A stretch of DNA of 64,000 nt, taken from NCBI RefSeq assembly GCF_016909575.1, contig NZ_JAFBGA010000005.1:372001-436000 (forward strand). Direction: 5' to 3'. Position 1 is the stretch's first letter; each line of letters opens with the position of its first letter. Under the pieces are notes generated by a model. That model was given only the letters and a program-made list of their open reading frames with translations, did no database searches and had not been told where the DNA came from. Source of the stretch: Streptomyces sp. HB132 (GTDB lineage: Bacteria > Actinomycetota > Actinomycetes > Streptomycetales > Streptomycetaceae). Positions 53,925 to 62,111 of the stretch are shown piece by piece. The position numbers were made by a program, and so were the translations under genes.

Positions 53925-54050
53925 CCGCGCACTGCGCCGACCGGGCGCCGTCGGTCCAGATCGAGGCGCACGTTCATGTCCGGCTCGAACCGCCCGTACG
54001 GATTCACATGGGTCCGGAACAGCGGCGAGAGCGGTGTCTGTGAGCCGCCA
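53925..54050 (-). pseudogene. Possible Tn3-family transposase C-terminal remnant
   Basis: Immediately after the GNAT stop codon, in the same frame, the minus strand reads TPLSPLFRTHVNPYGRFEPD and MNVRLDLDR. LSPL-x3-H(I/V)N-x2-GR(Y/F) is the C-terminal motif of Tn3 transposases. Nothing else of a transposase is visible and I see no terminal inverted repeat. The call rests on one motif. Confidence 0.4.
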
Positions 54051-54052
54051 CG

Positions 54053-54598
54053 TCACGACGGCGCCGCGTAACAGTGGACGGCGACCGTCAGGTCCGGGCT
54101 CCACCGCTGTTCGACCGTGGCCATCAGTTCCCAGCCCAGCCGCTCGTAGAGGGCTGCTGCGGCATGATCGGATGTGACGACGTCGAGCACCGGATGCAGG
54201 CCACGACGCCGCGCTTCCTCCTCCGCCCGGCCCATCAGCAGCGCACCGATCCCGTGTCCCCTCGCCTGCGGAGCGACGAAGAGTCTGCCGACCACGGCGG
54301 CCCTACCCCTCGCGGCCCCGTCCCGCTCGCTCCACAGCGTCGGGGCCAGATCGTCTTCGCCGCCTTGCGACAGGCTGACGTGCCCGACCGTACGGCCCGC
54401 GAGTTCGGCGATCCAGGAACCCAGGAGGGGGCCGCGTGACAGCCACTCGCGCGGCTGATCGGGCCAGTTCACCGGGTAGCCGTCAAGCTGATGGACCTCC
54501 GCGAGGACCCGAACGCACTCCTCGACATCGCCGTCGGTCCTCTGCCGGACGCGCGGGCTCGCCGTCTCATCAGGTATTCCGGAACTCTCGATGTTCAC
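54053..54598 (-). CDS. GNAT family N-acetyltransferase
   Basis: A 181-residue acetyltransferase. The acetyl-CoA site is RLFVAPQARGHGIGALLMGR (R/Q-x2-G-x-G/A type), followed by HPVLDVVTSDHAAAALYERL and GWELMATVEQRW. It begins VNIESSGIPDETASPRVRQR. The GTG at 54598 is used; TTG 54610 is possible. Substrate unknown. It lies 97 bp downstream of the AEC transporter gene on the same strand. Confidence 0.88.
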   Translation of the reverse strand: MNIESSGIPDETASPRVRQRTDGDVEECVRVLAEVHQLDGYPVNWPDQPREWLSRGPLLGSWIAELAGRTVGHVSLSQGGEDDLAPTLWSERDGAARGRAAVVGRLFVAPQARGHGIGALLMGRAEEEARRRGLHPVLDVVTSDHAAAALYERLGWELMATVEQRWSPDLTVAVHCYAAPS

Positions 54599-54695
54599 TC
54601 CGGAATACAAGCACAGGCCACGGAACCACGACCAGCCTCTTTCGACGCACCGTCGACCGGGCGAGACCGGTCTCCGGCGCTCCGGAAAGGGCGCC

Positions 54696-55616
54696 CTAGC
54701 CCAATAGGGCGGCGATGGTGATCAGGACCGGAATCGAGGCGACGGTGGACAACAGAATTGATTCCCGGGCGAGTTGTTCGGCGACGCGGTACTGCGACGC
54801 GTAGGTGTAGAGGTTCTGCGCGGCGGGCAGTGCCGATATCACGACGACGTCGAGAAGAGCCGCGCCGTGCAGGTGGAAGACGCCCGCGCCGACGGTCCAG
54901 GCGATGACGGGCTGCACGGTCGTCTTGAGAGTGGCGGAGAGCGCGATGGCGGCCCGGTCGGCCCCACGCGCGGGTATGCCGCTGCCGCGCAGGGAGATCC
55001 CGAACGCCAGGAGGACAGCGGGGACCGACATGTTGCCGATGAGGGTGAGGGGTTCGAGGGCCGGCGACGGGACCGTCCATCCGGTGGCGGCCACGGTGAC
55101 ACCTGCCAGCGAGCCGACAGCCATCGGATTGCGGAGCGGTGTGGTCAGGCGCTGGAGGAGAGGGCGGGGCTCTCCGGGCCGGCCCAGATCGAGAATGGTC
55201 AGGGCGAGCGGAGTGACGACGATCTGCTGGAAGAGCAGAACGGGAGCGACGAGCGAGGCGTCTCCCAACACGTAGACGGCGATCGGGATTCCGAGGTTTC
55301 CGGCGTTGACGTAGCTGGAACACAGGGTGCCGATGGTGAGGTGCCCGGCGCTCCAGCCCCTCAGGAGTCCTACGGCGACGAAGAGGGCTGCTGTCGCGGC
55401 CATCGCGGCCGCGGTGACCAGAAGCCGTCGGGAGAAGATGACCGACAGGTCCGCGCCCGCGAGAGTGGTGAAGAGCAGTGCGGGGGTGGCTACGTTGAAG
55501 GCGAGCCGGGTGAGGACCGTCCGGCCGTCGTCCCCCAGGTGTCCCCGGCGTCCGAGGACGTAGCCGATGCCTATGACGACGGCGATCACCGCGAACCCGG
55601 TGAGAACTCCCTGCAT
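54696..55616 (-). CDS. AEC (auxin efflux carrier) family transporter
   Basis: A 306-residue membrane protein with ten predicted helices in two halves: IAVVIGIGYVLGRRGHLGDD at the start, NVATPALLFTTLAGADLSVI, CSSYVNAGNLGIPIAVYVLG and ALPAAQNLYTYASQYRVAEQ. AEC proteins export or exchange small organic acids such as malate. ATG 55616 has AAGGAA as ribosome site, and this overlaps the edge of a seven-copy 8-bp repeat. Confidence 0.92.
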   Translation of the reverse strand: MQGVLTGFAVIAVVIGIGYVLGRRGHLGDDGRTVLTRLAFNVATPALLFTTLAGADLSVIFSRRLLVTAAAMAATAALFVAVGLLRGWSAGHLTIGTLCSSYVNAGNLGIPIAVYVLGDASLVAPVLLFQQIVVTPLALTILDLGRPGEPRPLLQRLTTPLRNPMAVGSLAGVTVAATGWTVPSPALEPLTLIGNMSVPAVLLAFGISLRGSGIPARGADRAAIALSATLKTTVQPVIAWTVGAGVFHLHGAALLDVVVISALPAAQNLYTYASQYRVAEQLARESILLSTVASIPVLITIAALLG

Positions 55617-55624
55617 GAATTTCC

Positions 55625-55680
55625 TTGCTGGCTTGCTGGCTTGCTGGCTTGCTGGCTTGCTGGCTTGCTGGCTTGCTGGC
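55625..55680. repeat. Seven perfect tandem copies of an 8-bp unit in the AEC gene leader
   Basis: TTGCTGGC (GCCAGCAA on the coding strand of the AEC gene) is repeated seven times without a mismatch. The array begins nine bases upstream of the AEC start codon and overlaps its AAGGAA site. A unit not divisible by three, and this position, fit slippage-driven variation of leader length. Confidence 0.95.
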
Positions 55681-56082
55681 GGATCGTTGTGGCTTGTCGG
55701 CGGAGGGCAAGGGCCGCCCGGCTCCGCCGACCCTGGCCGCCGGAGCCGCGGGTGACGGTGTCGCCCTGCCGCGGAACCCGCGGTGGACGGGTTCGTCGTC
55801 CTGGCGCCCTCGGCCGAGAGCCGCCGGCGCTGTCGTCCCGTACCCTCCTGAAACCCGCTCGCCGATGCGCTGGCCAGGACTTACCCTACGGTCACCGCAG
55901 AGCGGCGGGCCTCACCCACCGGTGAGGCGAGGTGGCGCTCACCGCACAGCGCGCCTGCGGTCGCTGGAGGCGTCCCCGCTCTCCGAAGCCAGGGCGAGGC
56001 CGTTTCGTCTGGATCCGGACTTTGCAGCTCGCTGCCGTCACCGGCCCTGCGGCCGTGGTTGTCCTGGACCACCGGAGGGAGG
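55681..56082. other. Intergenic stretch between the AEC and barstar genes
   Basis: No ORF with family features on either strand. It must hold the divergent promoters of the AEC transporter gene (minus) and the barstar unit (plus), but I see no convincing -35/-10 pair. Confidence 0.5.
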
Positions 56083-56160
56083 ATGGCGGTGCACATCGTG
56101 CCCTGGATGCACGTCGTTCCGGAGCAAGGCGCCCTGCCAGCAAATCGCTGCTTCCCATGA
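56083..56160 (+). CDS. 25-residue ORF coupled to the barstar gene
   Basis: A short ORF, MAVHIVPWMHVVPEQGALPA then NRCFP, with GGAGGGAGG directly before its ATG. Its TGA overlaps the barstar ATG by 4 bp (ATGA). The peptide has no recognised family. It may be a leader peptide that sets barstar translation or the residue of a deleted upstream gene. Confidence 0.45.
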   Translation: MAVHIVPWMHVVPEQGALPANRCFP

Positions 56161-56822
56161 CCGGCAGGACGTACGTAGCGCGGCTCGACGGCCGGGAGAT
56201 GCGCGACACGGACTCCGTCGTCCAGCAGTTCTACGACGGACTGCAGGTGCCTGATTGCTTCGGGTGGAACCGGGATGCCCTCTCCGACTGTCTGCGCGAC
56301 CTGAAGTGGCTGCCCGCGAACCACTGCGTACTGATCGTCGAGGCCGCGGACGAGGCGCTGTCGGACGATGCCGCCGGACGGCGGTCGCTCGTCAGGACGC
56401 TTCTACGGGCAGGACGGAGATGGTCCTCCGCACAGGGGCCCGAGGGCACTGACCTCAGCAGGCTCGTGGCCGTCATGTCCTGCGACGCGGCATCCGTCTC
56501 GGGAGTGCGGGTCCACTGCGATCGTGCTGGGAAGAGACGGCCTCGTCATAGAAACCTTATCGCCGGGATGCCGCACACGGCCCTTGCCTCCGTCGAGCAC
56601 GGCGCCCCCTCGACACCGTCACGGAACGCACTCTCGTACTCGTGTGCCGCTGCCTCACCCAGGCCGACACCGACCTTCGGGAGAACTGGGCCGACACGTG
56701 ACGTCGGGACCGTTTCCCGTGGGCTCGAGGGGCCGGCCCGACGGCCGGCTGGAGATCATGGGCGGCGCGGTCACTCCGGGCCCGGGCCCAGGCTGCCGGT
56801 GGTGCGGGTGACCGAGTCGTAG
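56157..56822 (+). CDS. Barstar-family ribonuclease inhibitor, C-terminus probably frameshifted
   Basis: The first 115 or so residues are a barstar fold: YVARLDGREMRDTDSVVQQF, DCFGWNRDALSDCLRDLKWL, NHCVLIVEAADEALSDDAAG, TLLRAGRRWSSAQGPEGTDL, AVMSCDAASVSG. Barstars bind and neutralise barnase-like RNases. Relatives end soon after the last block, whereas this frame continues for about 100 Arg/Pro-rich residues and overlaps the convergent RNA-ligase gene by 52 bp, so a frameshift near 56510 is likely. Other frames past that point look more codon-like (IVLGRDGLVIETLSPG; DTVTERTLVLVCRCLTQADT). No RNase gene is adjacent. Confidence 0.7.
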   Translation: MTGRTYVARLDGREMRDTDSVVQQFYDGLQVPDCFGWNRDALSDCLRDLKWLPANHCVLIVEAADEALSDDAAGRRSLVRTLLRAGRRWSSAQGPEGTDLSRLVAVMSCDAASVSGVRVHCDRAGKRRPRHRNLIAGMPHTALASVEHGAPSTPSRNALSYSCAAASPRPTPTFGRTGPTRDVGTVSRGLEGPARRPAGDHGRRGHSGPGPRLPVVRVTES

Positions 56823-57316
56823 TACCGGGCTTCCGTCCACCGGCCCCTGGCCGCTGCCGACGCCTCCGACGTGGCGGGGAGCAGCCGGTTGTCGGGGACG
56901 GCCCACGCCTCGTCGCGTCCACGGCCGAGAGTGATGTGCGGGACCCATCGGACGGGGTCCAGGAGCGGATTCGGCCGTCCACTCCCCGGCACCTCGCGCA
57001 CGATGCGCCACACCGTCTCGTGCAGGTGCAGCAGGGCGTCGTCGGGCCGGACCTCCCAGGCCAGTACCTGGGTACGGCCGGAGAAGCGCAGGAGCCCGTC
57101 GAGGCGCAGCGGGGTGGGCAGATCCGCGAACGCCCCCTTCAGCCGGGCGCGGATCTCGGCAGGGAGAGTGTCCGCCGTGGCGAGGGTGAGGTGCGGCCGG
57201 TTGGTCGGATGCCGGTGCGCGGCCTGGCTGGGCAGACCTTCGTCCGCCAGCCGGCGCCACACCTCCCGGACCCTCCGGTCGGTCGTCCCGTCGGGCAGCA
57301 GCTCGACACTGTGCAC
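56771..57316 (-). CDS. 2'-5' RNA ligase/cyclic phosphodiesterase family protein
   Basis: A 181-residue 2H-phosphoesterase. The two HxTx motifs are present: NRPHLTLATADTLP and RWVPHITLGRGRD. The family (ThpR/LigT) hydrolyses 2',3'-cyclic phosphates or joins tRNA halves through 2'-5' bonds. The start is GTG 57316. It is a single gene, convergent with the barstar ORF and 168 bp downstream of the LacI gene end. Confidence 0.87.
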   Translation of the reverse strand: MHSVELLPDGTTDRRVREVWRRLADEGLPSQAAHRHPTNRPHLTLATADTLPAEIRARLKGAFADLPTPLRLDGLLRFSGRTQVLAWEVRPDDALLHLHETVWRIVREVPGSGRPNPLLDPVRWVPHITLGRGRDEAWAVPDNRLLPATSEASAAARGRWTEARYYDSVTRTTGSLGPGPE

Positions 57317-57484
57317 ATGGGCAGCGTACGACCGCGTGCTGCCGCGTGCGCGGCGGTGTCACGGGGGAGGCACCGTGCGTGCCTTGGCCGGCCGGCGGTC
57401 ACCGGCCTCGTGGACCCCCTCGCCGCAGCCGCGCGAGGCCCTCCTCGATGACACGTCCCCGACGCCGGTCCGTCGGAACACCCG

Positions 57485-58540
57485 TCACCCGGCGTCCGGC
57501 CCCTCCGTACTCTCGCGCAGGACCAGTCGGTGGGCCACCACGCGGTCCTGGGGCGACTGGATACCGGGGTTCCCGGCGTCCGGTGTCAGCGGACTCCGCG
57601 CGGCTTCCTCGATGCGTCGGTGCAGCAGCTGGACGGCGACCCTGGCGACCGCCGCCTTGTCGGGCGACACGGTGCTCAGCGTCGGCACGCTGAACCGGCC
57701 CCCCTCCACGTCGTCGAAACCGATCACCGCCACGTCCTCGGGTACGCGGAGTCCGTGTTCGTGGAGTGCGCGCAAGGCCCCCAGAGCGAGCTGGTCGTTG
57801 AGGCAGAGCAGCGCGTCCGGCCGCGCTCCGGAGCTCAGGGCCCGGGCCACCGCCCGGGCGCCGTCGGGCATCCTGAAGTCGTCCACCGGCAGCAGCGCCT
57901 CCGGGTGGTGGGCGATGCCCGCCCCGGCCAGTGCCGCCAGATAACCGCGGGTGCGGGCCTCGGCGGTCCCGAGGCCCGGCGCCTCACGGCCGCCGACGGC
58001 GAACACCGTCCGGCACCCGAGACCGATCAGATGTTCCGTGGCCTCGCGCGCGGCCCTCTCGTTGTCGATGGCCACATGGTCCGCCCCCTCCTCCAGCAAC
58101 TCCCCCAGCAGCACGGTCGGTGGTGCTCCCGCGCGGTCTGTGACGTCGTCCGCGGTCAGGGCGAGCGGGCTGAGGATGATCCCGTCGACGAAGTCCGAGC
58201 CGAAGCCGGCCAGCGCGGCCAGCTCGTGCTCGCGGTCCGCCCCGCTCTGGTGGATGAGCACCGTGAGGGAGAGTTGCTCGGCCTCACGGATGACGTGCCG
58301 GGCGAGCTCGGCGAAGTACGGCACGTCCAACTCGGGCACCACGAGGGCGATGATGCCCGTACGGCCCTTGCGCAGGTGGCGCCCCGCCAGGTTCACCCGG
58401 TAACCGAGATGGTCGATGGCCTCGCGGACCACACGCCGCGTCCGGTCGGAGACATGGACGTAGTCATTGATCACGTTGGACACCGTCTTCTCCGACACCC
58501 CCGCGTGCCGTGCGACGTCCTTGATCCTGGGCCGTGCCAC
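57485..58540 (-). CDS. LacI family transcriptional regulator
   Basis: A 351-residue repressor. The HTH is IKDVARHAGVSEKTVSNVIN followed by the hinge GYRVNLAGRHLRKGRTG. The sugar-binding domain includes IIALVVPELDVPYFAELARH, the FVDGIILSPLALT region, and DALLCLNDQLALGALRALHE with VAVIGFDDVEGGRFSVP. It is divergent from the ABC operon and probably represses both by binding the TACATCGATGTA site between them. GTG start. Confidence 0.94.
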   Translation of the reverse strand: MARPRIKDVARHAGVSEKTVSNVINDYVHVSDRTRRVVREAIDHLGYRVNLAGRHLRKGRTGIIALVVPELDVPYFAELARHVIREAEQLSLTVLIHQSGADREHELAALAGFGSDFVDGIILSPLALTADDVTDRAGAPPTVLLGELLEEGADHVAIDNERAAREATEHLIGLGCRTVFAVGGREAPGLGTAEARTRGYLAALAGAGIAHHPEALLPVDDFRMPDGARAVARALSSGARPDALLCLNDQLALGALRALHEHGLRVPEDVAVIGFDDVEGGRFSVPTLSTVSPDKAAVARVAVQLLHRRIEEAARSPLTPDAGNPGIQSPQDRVVAHRLVLRESTEGPDAG

Positions 58541-58662
58541 GGCCGACCTCCCTGCCCTCGTGCGCTGCCGAGTCTATGTCCCGGGCCGTCCGCCGCGGAC
58601 GGAGGCCTCCGGGCGCTGTCCGCGCGGCTCACCACCGGGCCGCACAGCCGTACCGTCCGAAC

Positions 58663-58693
58663 TCTTTACAGCGAATGTACATCGATGTAAAAA
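58663..58693. promoter_or_regulatory. Overlapping divergent promoters with a LacI operator in the shared spacer
   Basis: Plus strand: TTTACA (58665-58670), 17 bp, TAAAAA (58688-58693). Minus strand: TTTACA (58691-58686), 17 bp, TAAAGA (58668-58663). The perfect 12-bp palindrome TACATCGATGTA (58678-58689) lies within the overlap. One LacI dimer could block both promoters. Confidence 0.7.
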
Positions 58694-58700
58694 AAGGGTG

Positions 58701-58725
58701 GCCGCACTGTTTCAGCCAGTGCGGC
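58701..58725. promoter_or_regulatory. Leader hairpin of the second ABC operon
   Basis: GCCGCACTG and CAGTGCGGC form a perfect 9-bp stem with a 7-nt loop just after the expected plus-strand transcription start. Read on the minus strand it is followed after five bases by a run of seven T, so it could also stop antisense transcription entering the promoter. Confidence 0.55.
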
Positions 58726-58813
58726 ACTCCCACCTGCCGTGTGCGGTGGACCCGCCCGCACCGGTGGTCCACCGCCGATCCGGCATGAGCGTCCGGCCGT
58801 CGAAAGGTCCGCG

Positions 58814-60178
58814 ATGAGTTCTTCGTCCCACCCCCGTGAGGTGCCTGTCACGCCCGGCCCGGCCCCCGGCATCGGGCGCCGCCGGCTGCTGCGCTACGGA
58901 GCGGCCGGCGCAAGTTCGCTGCTCGCCGCCGGCGCCCTGACCGGCTGCTCCTCCCGGGCCTCCGCCTCCGACGCCTCGGCACTCGACGTCTGGGACCTGT
59001 TCCAGGGGGGTGACGGCATGCTGATGAACGACATGATCAAGGCCGTCTCCGAGGGCCCTGACGGCTTCGAGGTCGATCGCACGATCCTCGACTGGGGGCC
59101 GTCGTACTACACGAAGCTCGCCATGTCGGCCGCCGGCGGAAGGGCCTCCGACGTGGCGGTCCTGCACCTGTCCCGGCTGGCCGGCTACGCCCCCGGCGGC
59201 CTGCTGGACCCCTTCGACCTCGATGTGCTCGCCGAGTTCGGTGTCACCGAGAAGGACTTCACCCCCGCCGTCTGGAAGCGCACGCAACATCAGGGGAAGG
59301 TGTACGCCATCCCCTTGGACGTCCACCCGTTCATCGTGTTCTACGACCGGGAGGCCGCGGGCAAGGCCGGCCTCCTGGACCCGAAGGGCGAACTCGCCCC
59401 GATGGGTTCTCCGAAGGCGATGCTCGAGGCGGGCAGAGCCCTGGCGGACGTGACGGGGAAGTCCGGCATCCTCTTCGGCCACGTCACCGACACCGCCCAG
59501 AGCTGGCGGCAGTTCGCCGCTCTCTACGCCCAGACCGGCGCCTCCTTCGCCCTGCCGGACGGCAAGGCCGCGGAGATCGACACCGACGCCGCCGTACAGG
59601 TCGTGTCGTTCATGCAGCAGCTCTTCGACGGCCGGACGAATCCGAACAACCTCGACTACAACAGCGCCCTGGCCGGGTTCCTGGGCGGTCGCGGCGGCAT
59701 GGCCATGCTCGGCGAGTGGGAGCTGCCGACCCTCCGGAAGTCCGGCATCCCGCTCGGAGCCGCACCCTTCCCCCAGGTGTTCGACCGGCCCGCCGTCTAC
59801 ACCGACTCCCACAGCTTCGTCCTGCCGCACCAGGACAGCCCTGACCCGGCCCGCCGCAGGGAGGCCCACCGCTACGTCGCCCAGATACTCAAGCAGAGCC
59901 TGACCTGGGCGGGTGCCGGCCATATCCCCGCGTACCAACCCGTGCTGGCCGAGCCGGCGTACGCCGAACTGAAGCCGCAGTCCTCGTACGCCGACGCCGG
60001 AGAGGTGGCGGTGCTCGACCCGCCGAACTGGTTCGCCGGCGCTGCCTCGAACTTCCAGAACCGCATGTGCCAGCCGCTCCAGTCGGCGCTGCTGGGCAAC
60101 ACCTCGGCCGAGAAGGCGGTACGGCAGATGGTCCGCGAGGCGAACACGCTGCTGCGGCAGCCCAACCCGGTTGCCTGA
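58814..60178 (+). CDS. Sugar-binding lipoprotein of the second ABC transporter
   Basis: A 454-residue solute-binding protein. The N-terminus has an Arg-rich Tat-like motif (IGRRRLLRYGAAGASSLLAA) and lipobox LTGC. The mature part is paralogous to the protein at 5785-7125: WDLFQGGDGMLMNDMIKAV, PSYYTKLAMSAAGGRASDVA, PLDVHPFIVFYD, and AMLGEWELPTLRKSG. ATG 58814 is preceded by AAAGG. It starts the operon controlled by the divergent LacI gene. The downstream GH2 glycosidase suggests an oligosaccharide ligand. Confidence 0.93.
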   Translation: MSSSSHPREVPVTPGPAPGIGRRRLLRYGAAGASSLLAAGALTGCSSRASASDASALDVWDLFQGGDGMLMNDMIKAVSEGPDGFEVDRTILDWGPSYYTKLAMSAAGGRASDVAVLHLSRLAGYAPGGLLDPFDLDVLAEFGVTEKDFTPAVWKRTQHQGKVYAIPLDVHPFIVFYDREAAGKAGLLDPKGELAPMGSPKAMLEAGRALADVTGKSGILFGHVTDTAQSWRQFAALYAQTGASFALPDGKAAEIDTDAAVQVVSFMQQLFDGRTNPNNLDYNSALAGFLGGRGGMAMLGEWELPTLRKSGIPLGAAPFPQVFDRPAVYTDSHSFVLPHQDSPDPARRREAHRYVAQILKQSLTWAGAGHIPAYQPVLAEPAYAELKPQSSYADAGEVAVLDPPNWFAGAASNFQNRMCQPLQSALLGNTSAEKAVRQMVREANTLLRQPNPVA

Positions 60179-60200
60179 CCGAGCAGAAGGAGTAACCGAC

Positions 60201-61133
60201 GTGACCACCACCACGCCGCTCGGGGCACCCGCCCCGACCGGCGAACCGCCGCTCGCCCCGGCCCCCCGGCGCCGGGCCGGCCGCCGCGGACCGGGCCCGC
60301 TGTTCGTGCTGCCCTTCGCGGTCCCCTTCGTCCTCTTCCTGCTGTGGCCCGTGCTCCAGGGCCTCTGGATGAGCTTCACCGACAGCTCACTCGCGCTGCG
60401 CGCCACGTCCTTCGTCGGGCTCGACAACTACGCCGAGGCCTTCGGCGACCCGGACGTCTGGAGCAGTCTCGGCAACACCGTCTTCTTCACCGCCGCCTCC
60501 AGCGTCCCCCTGGTGCTGATCGCGCTCGCCATGGCGCTCCTGGTGCACAGCGGGCTGGCCGGTCAGTGGGTGTGACGGCTGTCCTTCTTCGTGCCCTACC
60601 TGCTGCCGGTCACCGTGGTGACCCTCATATGGACCTGGCTCTACCAGCCGGATGTCGGCCTCGGCAACGAACTGCTCGGCACGCTGGGCCTCGAACCCGT
60701 CGGCTGGCTGTCCGACGAGGCCGTCGCGATGTGGTCGGTCGCCGCGCTCACGGTCTGGTGGACGGTCGGCTTCAACTTCCTCCTCTACCTCGCCGCTCTG
60801 CAGTCACTGCCGACGGCCTACGACGAGGCGGCCGCGCTCGACGGCGCGGGAGCGTGGCGGCGTCTGTGGTCCGTCACCCTGCCGCAGCTGCGACGGACCA
60901 CCGTCCTGGTCGGCATGCTCCAGATCCTCGCGTCGCTGAAGGTGTTCGACCAGATCTACATCCTCACCAAGGGCGGCCCCAACGGCTCGACCCGTCCTCT
61001 CCTCGAATACGTCTACGACGTCGGGTTCACGGGTTACCGGCTGGGCTACGCCTCCGCCGTCTCCTACGTGTTCTTCGCCCTCGTCATCGTCGTCTCGCTC
61101 GCGCAGCTCCGCCTCTTCCGCCAGGAGGACTGA
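60201..61133 (+). pseudogene. Carbohydrate ABC permease, MalF type, interrupted by an in-frame TGA
   Basis: A 311-codon permease reading frame is broken by TGA at codon 125 (60573-60575). The part before contains the first helices (LFVLPFAVPFVLFLLWPVLQ); the part after continues without shift (RLSFFVPYLLPVTVVTLIWT, EAAALDGAGAWRRLWSVTLP) to FRQED. The paralogue at 4826-5788 has Trp at this place (QWLWRLS), so a TGG to TGA change explains it. The sequence on either side is otherwise intact, suggesting a recent mutation, a sequencing error, or readthrough. A GTG at 60591 could restart translation but lacks a ribosome site. Confidence 0.85.
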
Positions 61134-61136
61134 CCC

Positions 61137-62036
61137 ATGTCCACCACCACGACCACCGTGCGGAGCCGGCGCCGCCCGCCACGGGAACGGGCCGGCTCCC
61201 CACTGCTCCTCGGCCACGGCCGACTGCCGCGCGTCCTGGCCGGCACCGCGCTCACCGTACTGGCTGCCGTCTGGCTGCTGCCGTTCCTCTGGGCGGTGGC
61301 CACCTCCGTCCAGAGCGAGCGGGACGTCGCCAAGCCGGGCCTGTCGCCCTTCAAGGGCGCCTTCACCCTGGACTCGTACCAGCAGATCCTCGAACGCGGA
61401 AACGTGACGGTCTGGGCGGCCAACAGCTTCCTGGTGGCCGGACTGGTCACGCTGATCACCGTCGTGATCTCCACACTGGCGGCCTACGGCTTCTCGCGGG
61501 GCACCTTCCGCGGCCGCCGCGCCCTGCTCGCCGTCACCGTGGCCGCCATCATGGTCCCGCCGCAGCTCCTGGTCGTGCCGCTGTTCGAGCAGATGCTGAT
61601 GTTCAACCTGGTGGACACCTATGCGGCGATGATCCTGCCGCAAGTGGTGGCGCCCATGATGGTGTTCATCCTCAAGAGGTTCTTCGACGCGATACCCAGG
61701 GAGCTGGAGGACGCCGCCCGGCTCGACGGTGCCTCCGAGGTGCGGGTCTTCCTGTCGGTCGTGCTGCCGCTGTCCCGGCCGATCGTCGCAGCCGTCTCGA
61801 TCTTCGTGTTCATCGGCGCCTGGAACAACTTCATGTGGCCGTTCATCGTCACCAACGACCCCGGGCTGATGACGCTCCCCGTCGGACTCGCCACCGTCAA
61901 GGACGCCTTCGGTATCCAGTACGCGCAGGCGATGGCCTCGGCCCTGCTCGCCGCGCTGCCGCTGGTGGTGGTCTTCCTCCTCTTCCAGCGCCGCATCGTC
62001 AGCTCGGTGGCCACCACCGGCCTCGGCGGAACCTGA
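61137..62036 (+). CDS. Carbohydrate ABC transporter permease, MalG type
   Basis: A 299-residue permease beginning MSTTTTTVRSRRRPPRERAG. The first helix is AGTALTVLAAVWLLPFLWAV. The EAA loop reads ELEDAARLDGASEVRVFLSV, and the end is FQRRIVSSVATTGLGGT, closely similar to the MalG-type protein at 3930-4829. It starts 3 bp after the stop of the interrupted permease, with CAGGAGG as ribosome site. Import by this system depends on the interrupted partner. Confidence 0.93.
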   Translation: MSTTTTTVRSRRRPPRERAGSPLLLGHGRLPRVLAGTALTVLAAVWLLPFLWAVATSVQSERDVAKPGLSPFKGAFTLDSYQQILERGNVTVWAANSFLVAGLVTLITVVISTLAAYGFSRGTFRGRRALLAVTVAAIMVPPQLLVVPLFEQMLMFNLVDTYAAMILPQVVAPMMVFILKRFFDAIPRELEDAARLDGASEVRVFLSVVLPLSRPIVAAVSIFVFIGAWNNFMWPFIVTNDPGLMTLPVGLATVKDAFGIQYAQAMASALLAALPLVVVFLLFQRRIVSSVATTGLGGT

Positions 62037-62111
62037 CCGGTCCCACCTCCCACCCTCCGTACCACCTGGGCCGGATGCTCGTCGCCGGCCCGACGACTCA
62101 CTGGAGCACGC

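Noticed and set aside
55625..56254. Plus-strand ORF encoding LLACWLAG repeats that look like membrane helices
   Set aside because: The hydrophobic repeats are only the translation of the 8-bp tandem repeat; the rest has no family features.
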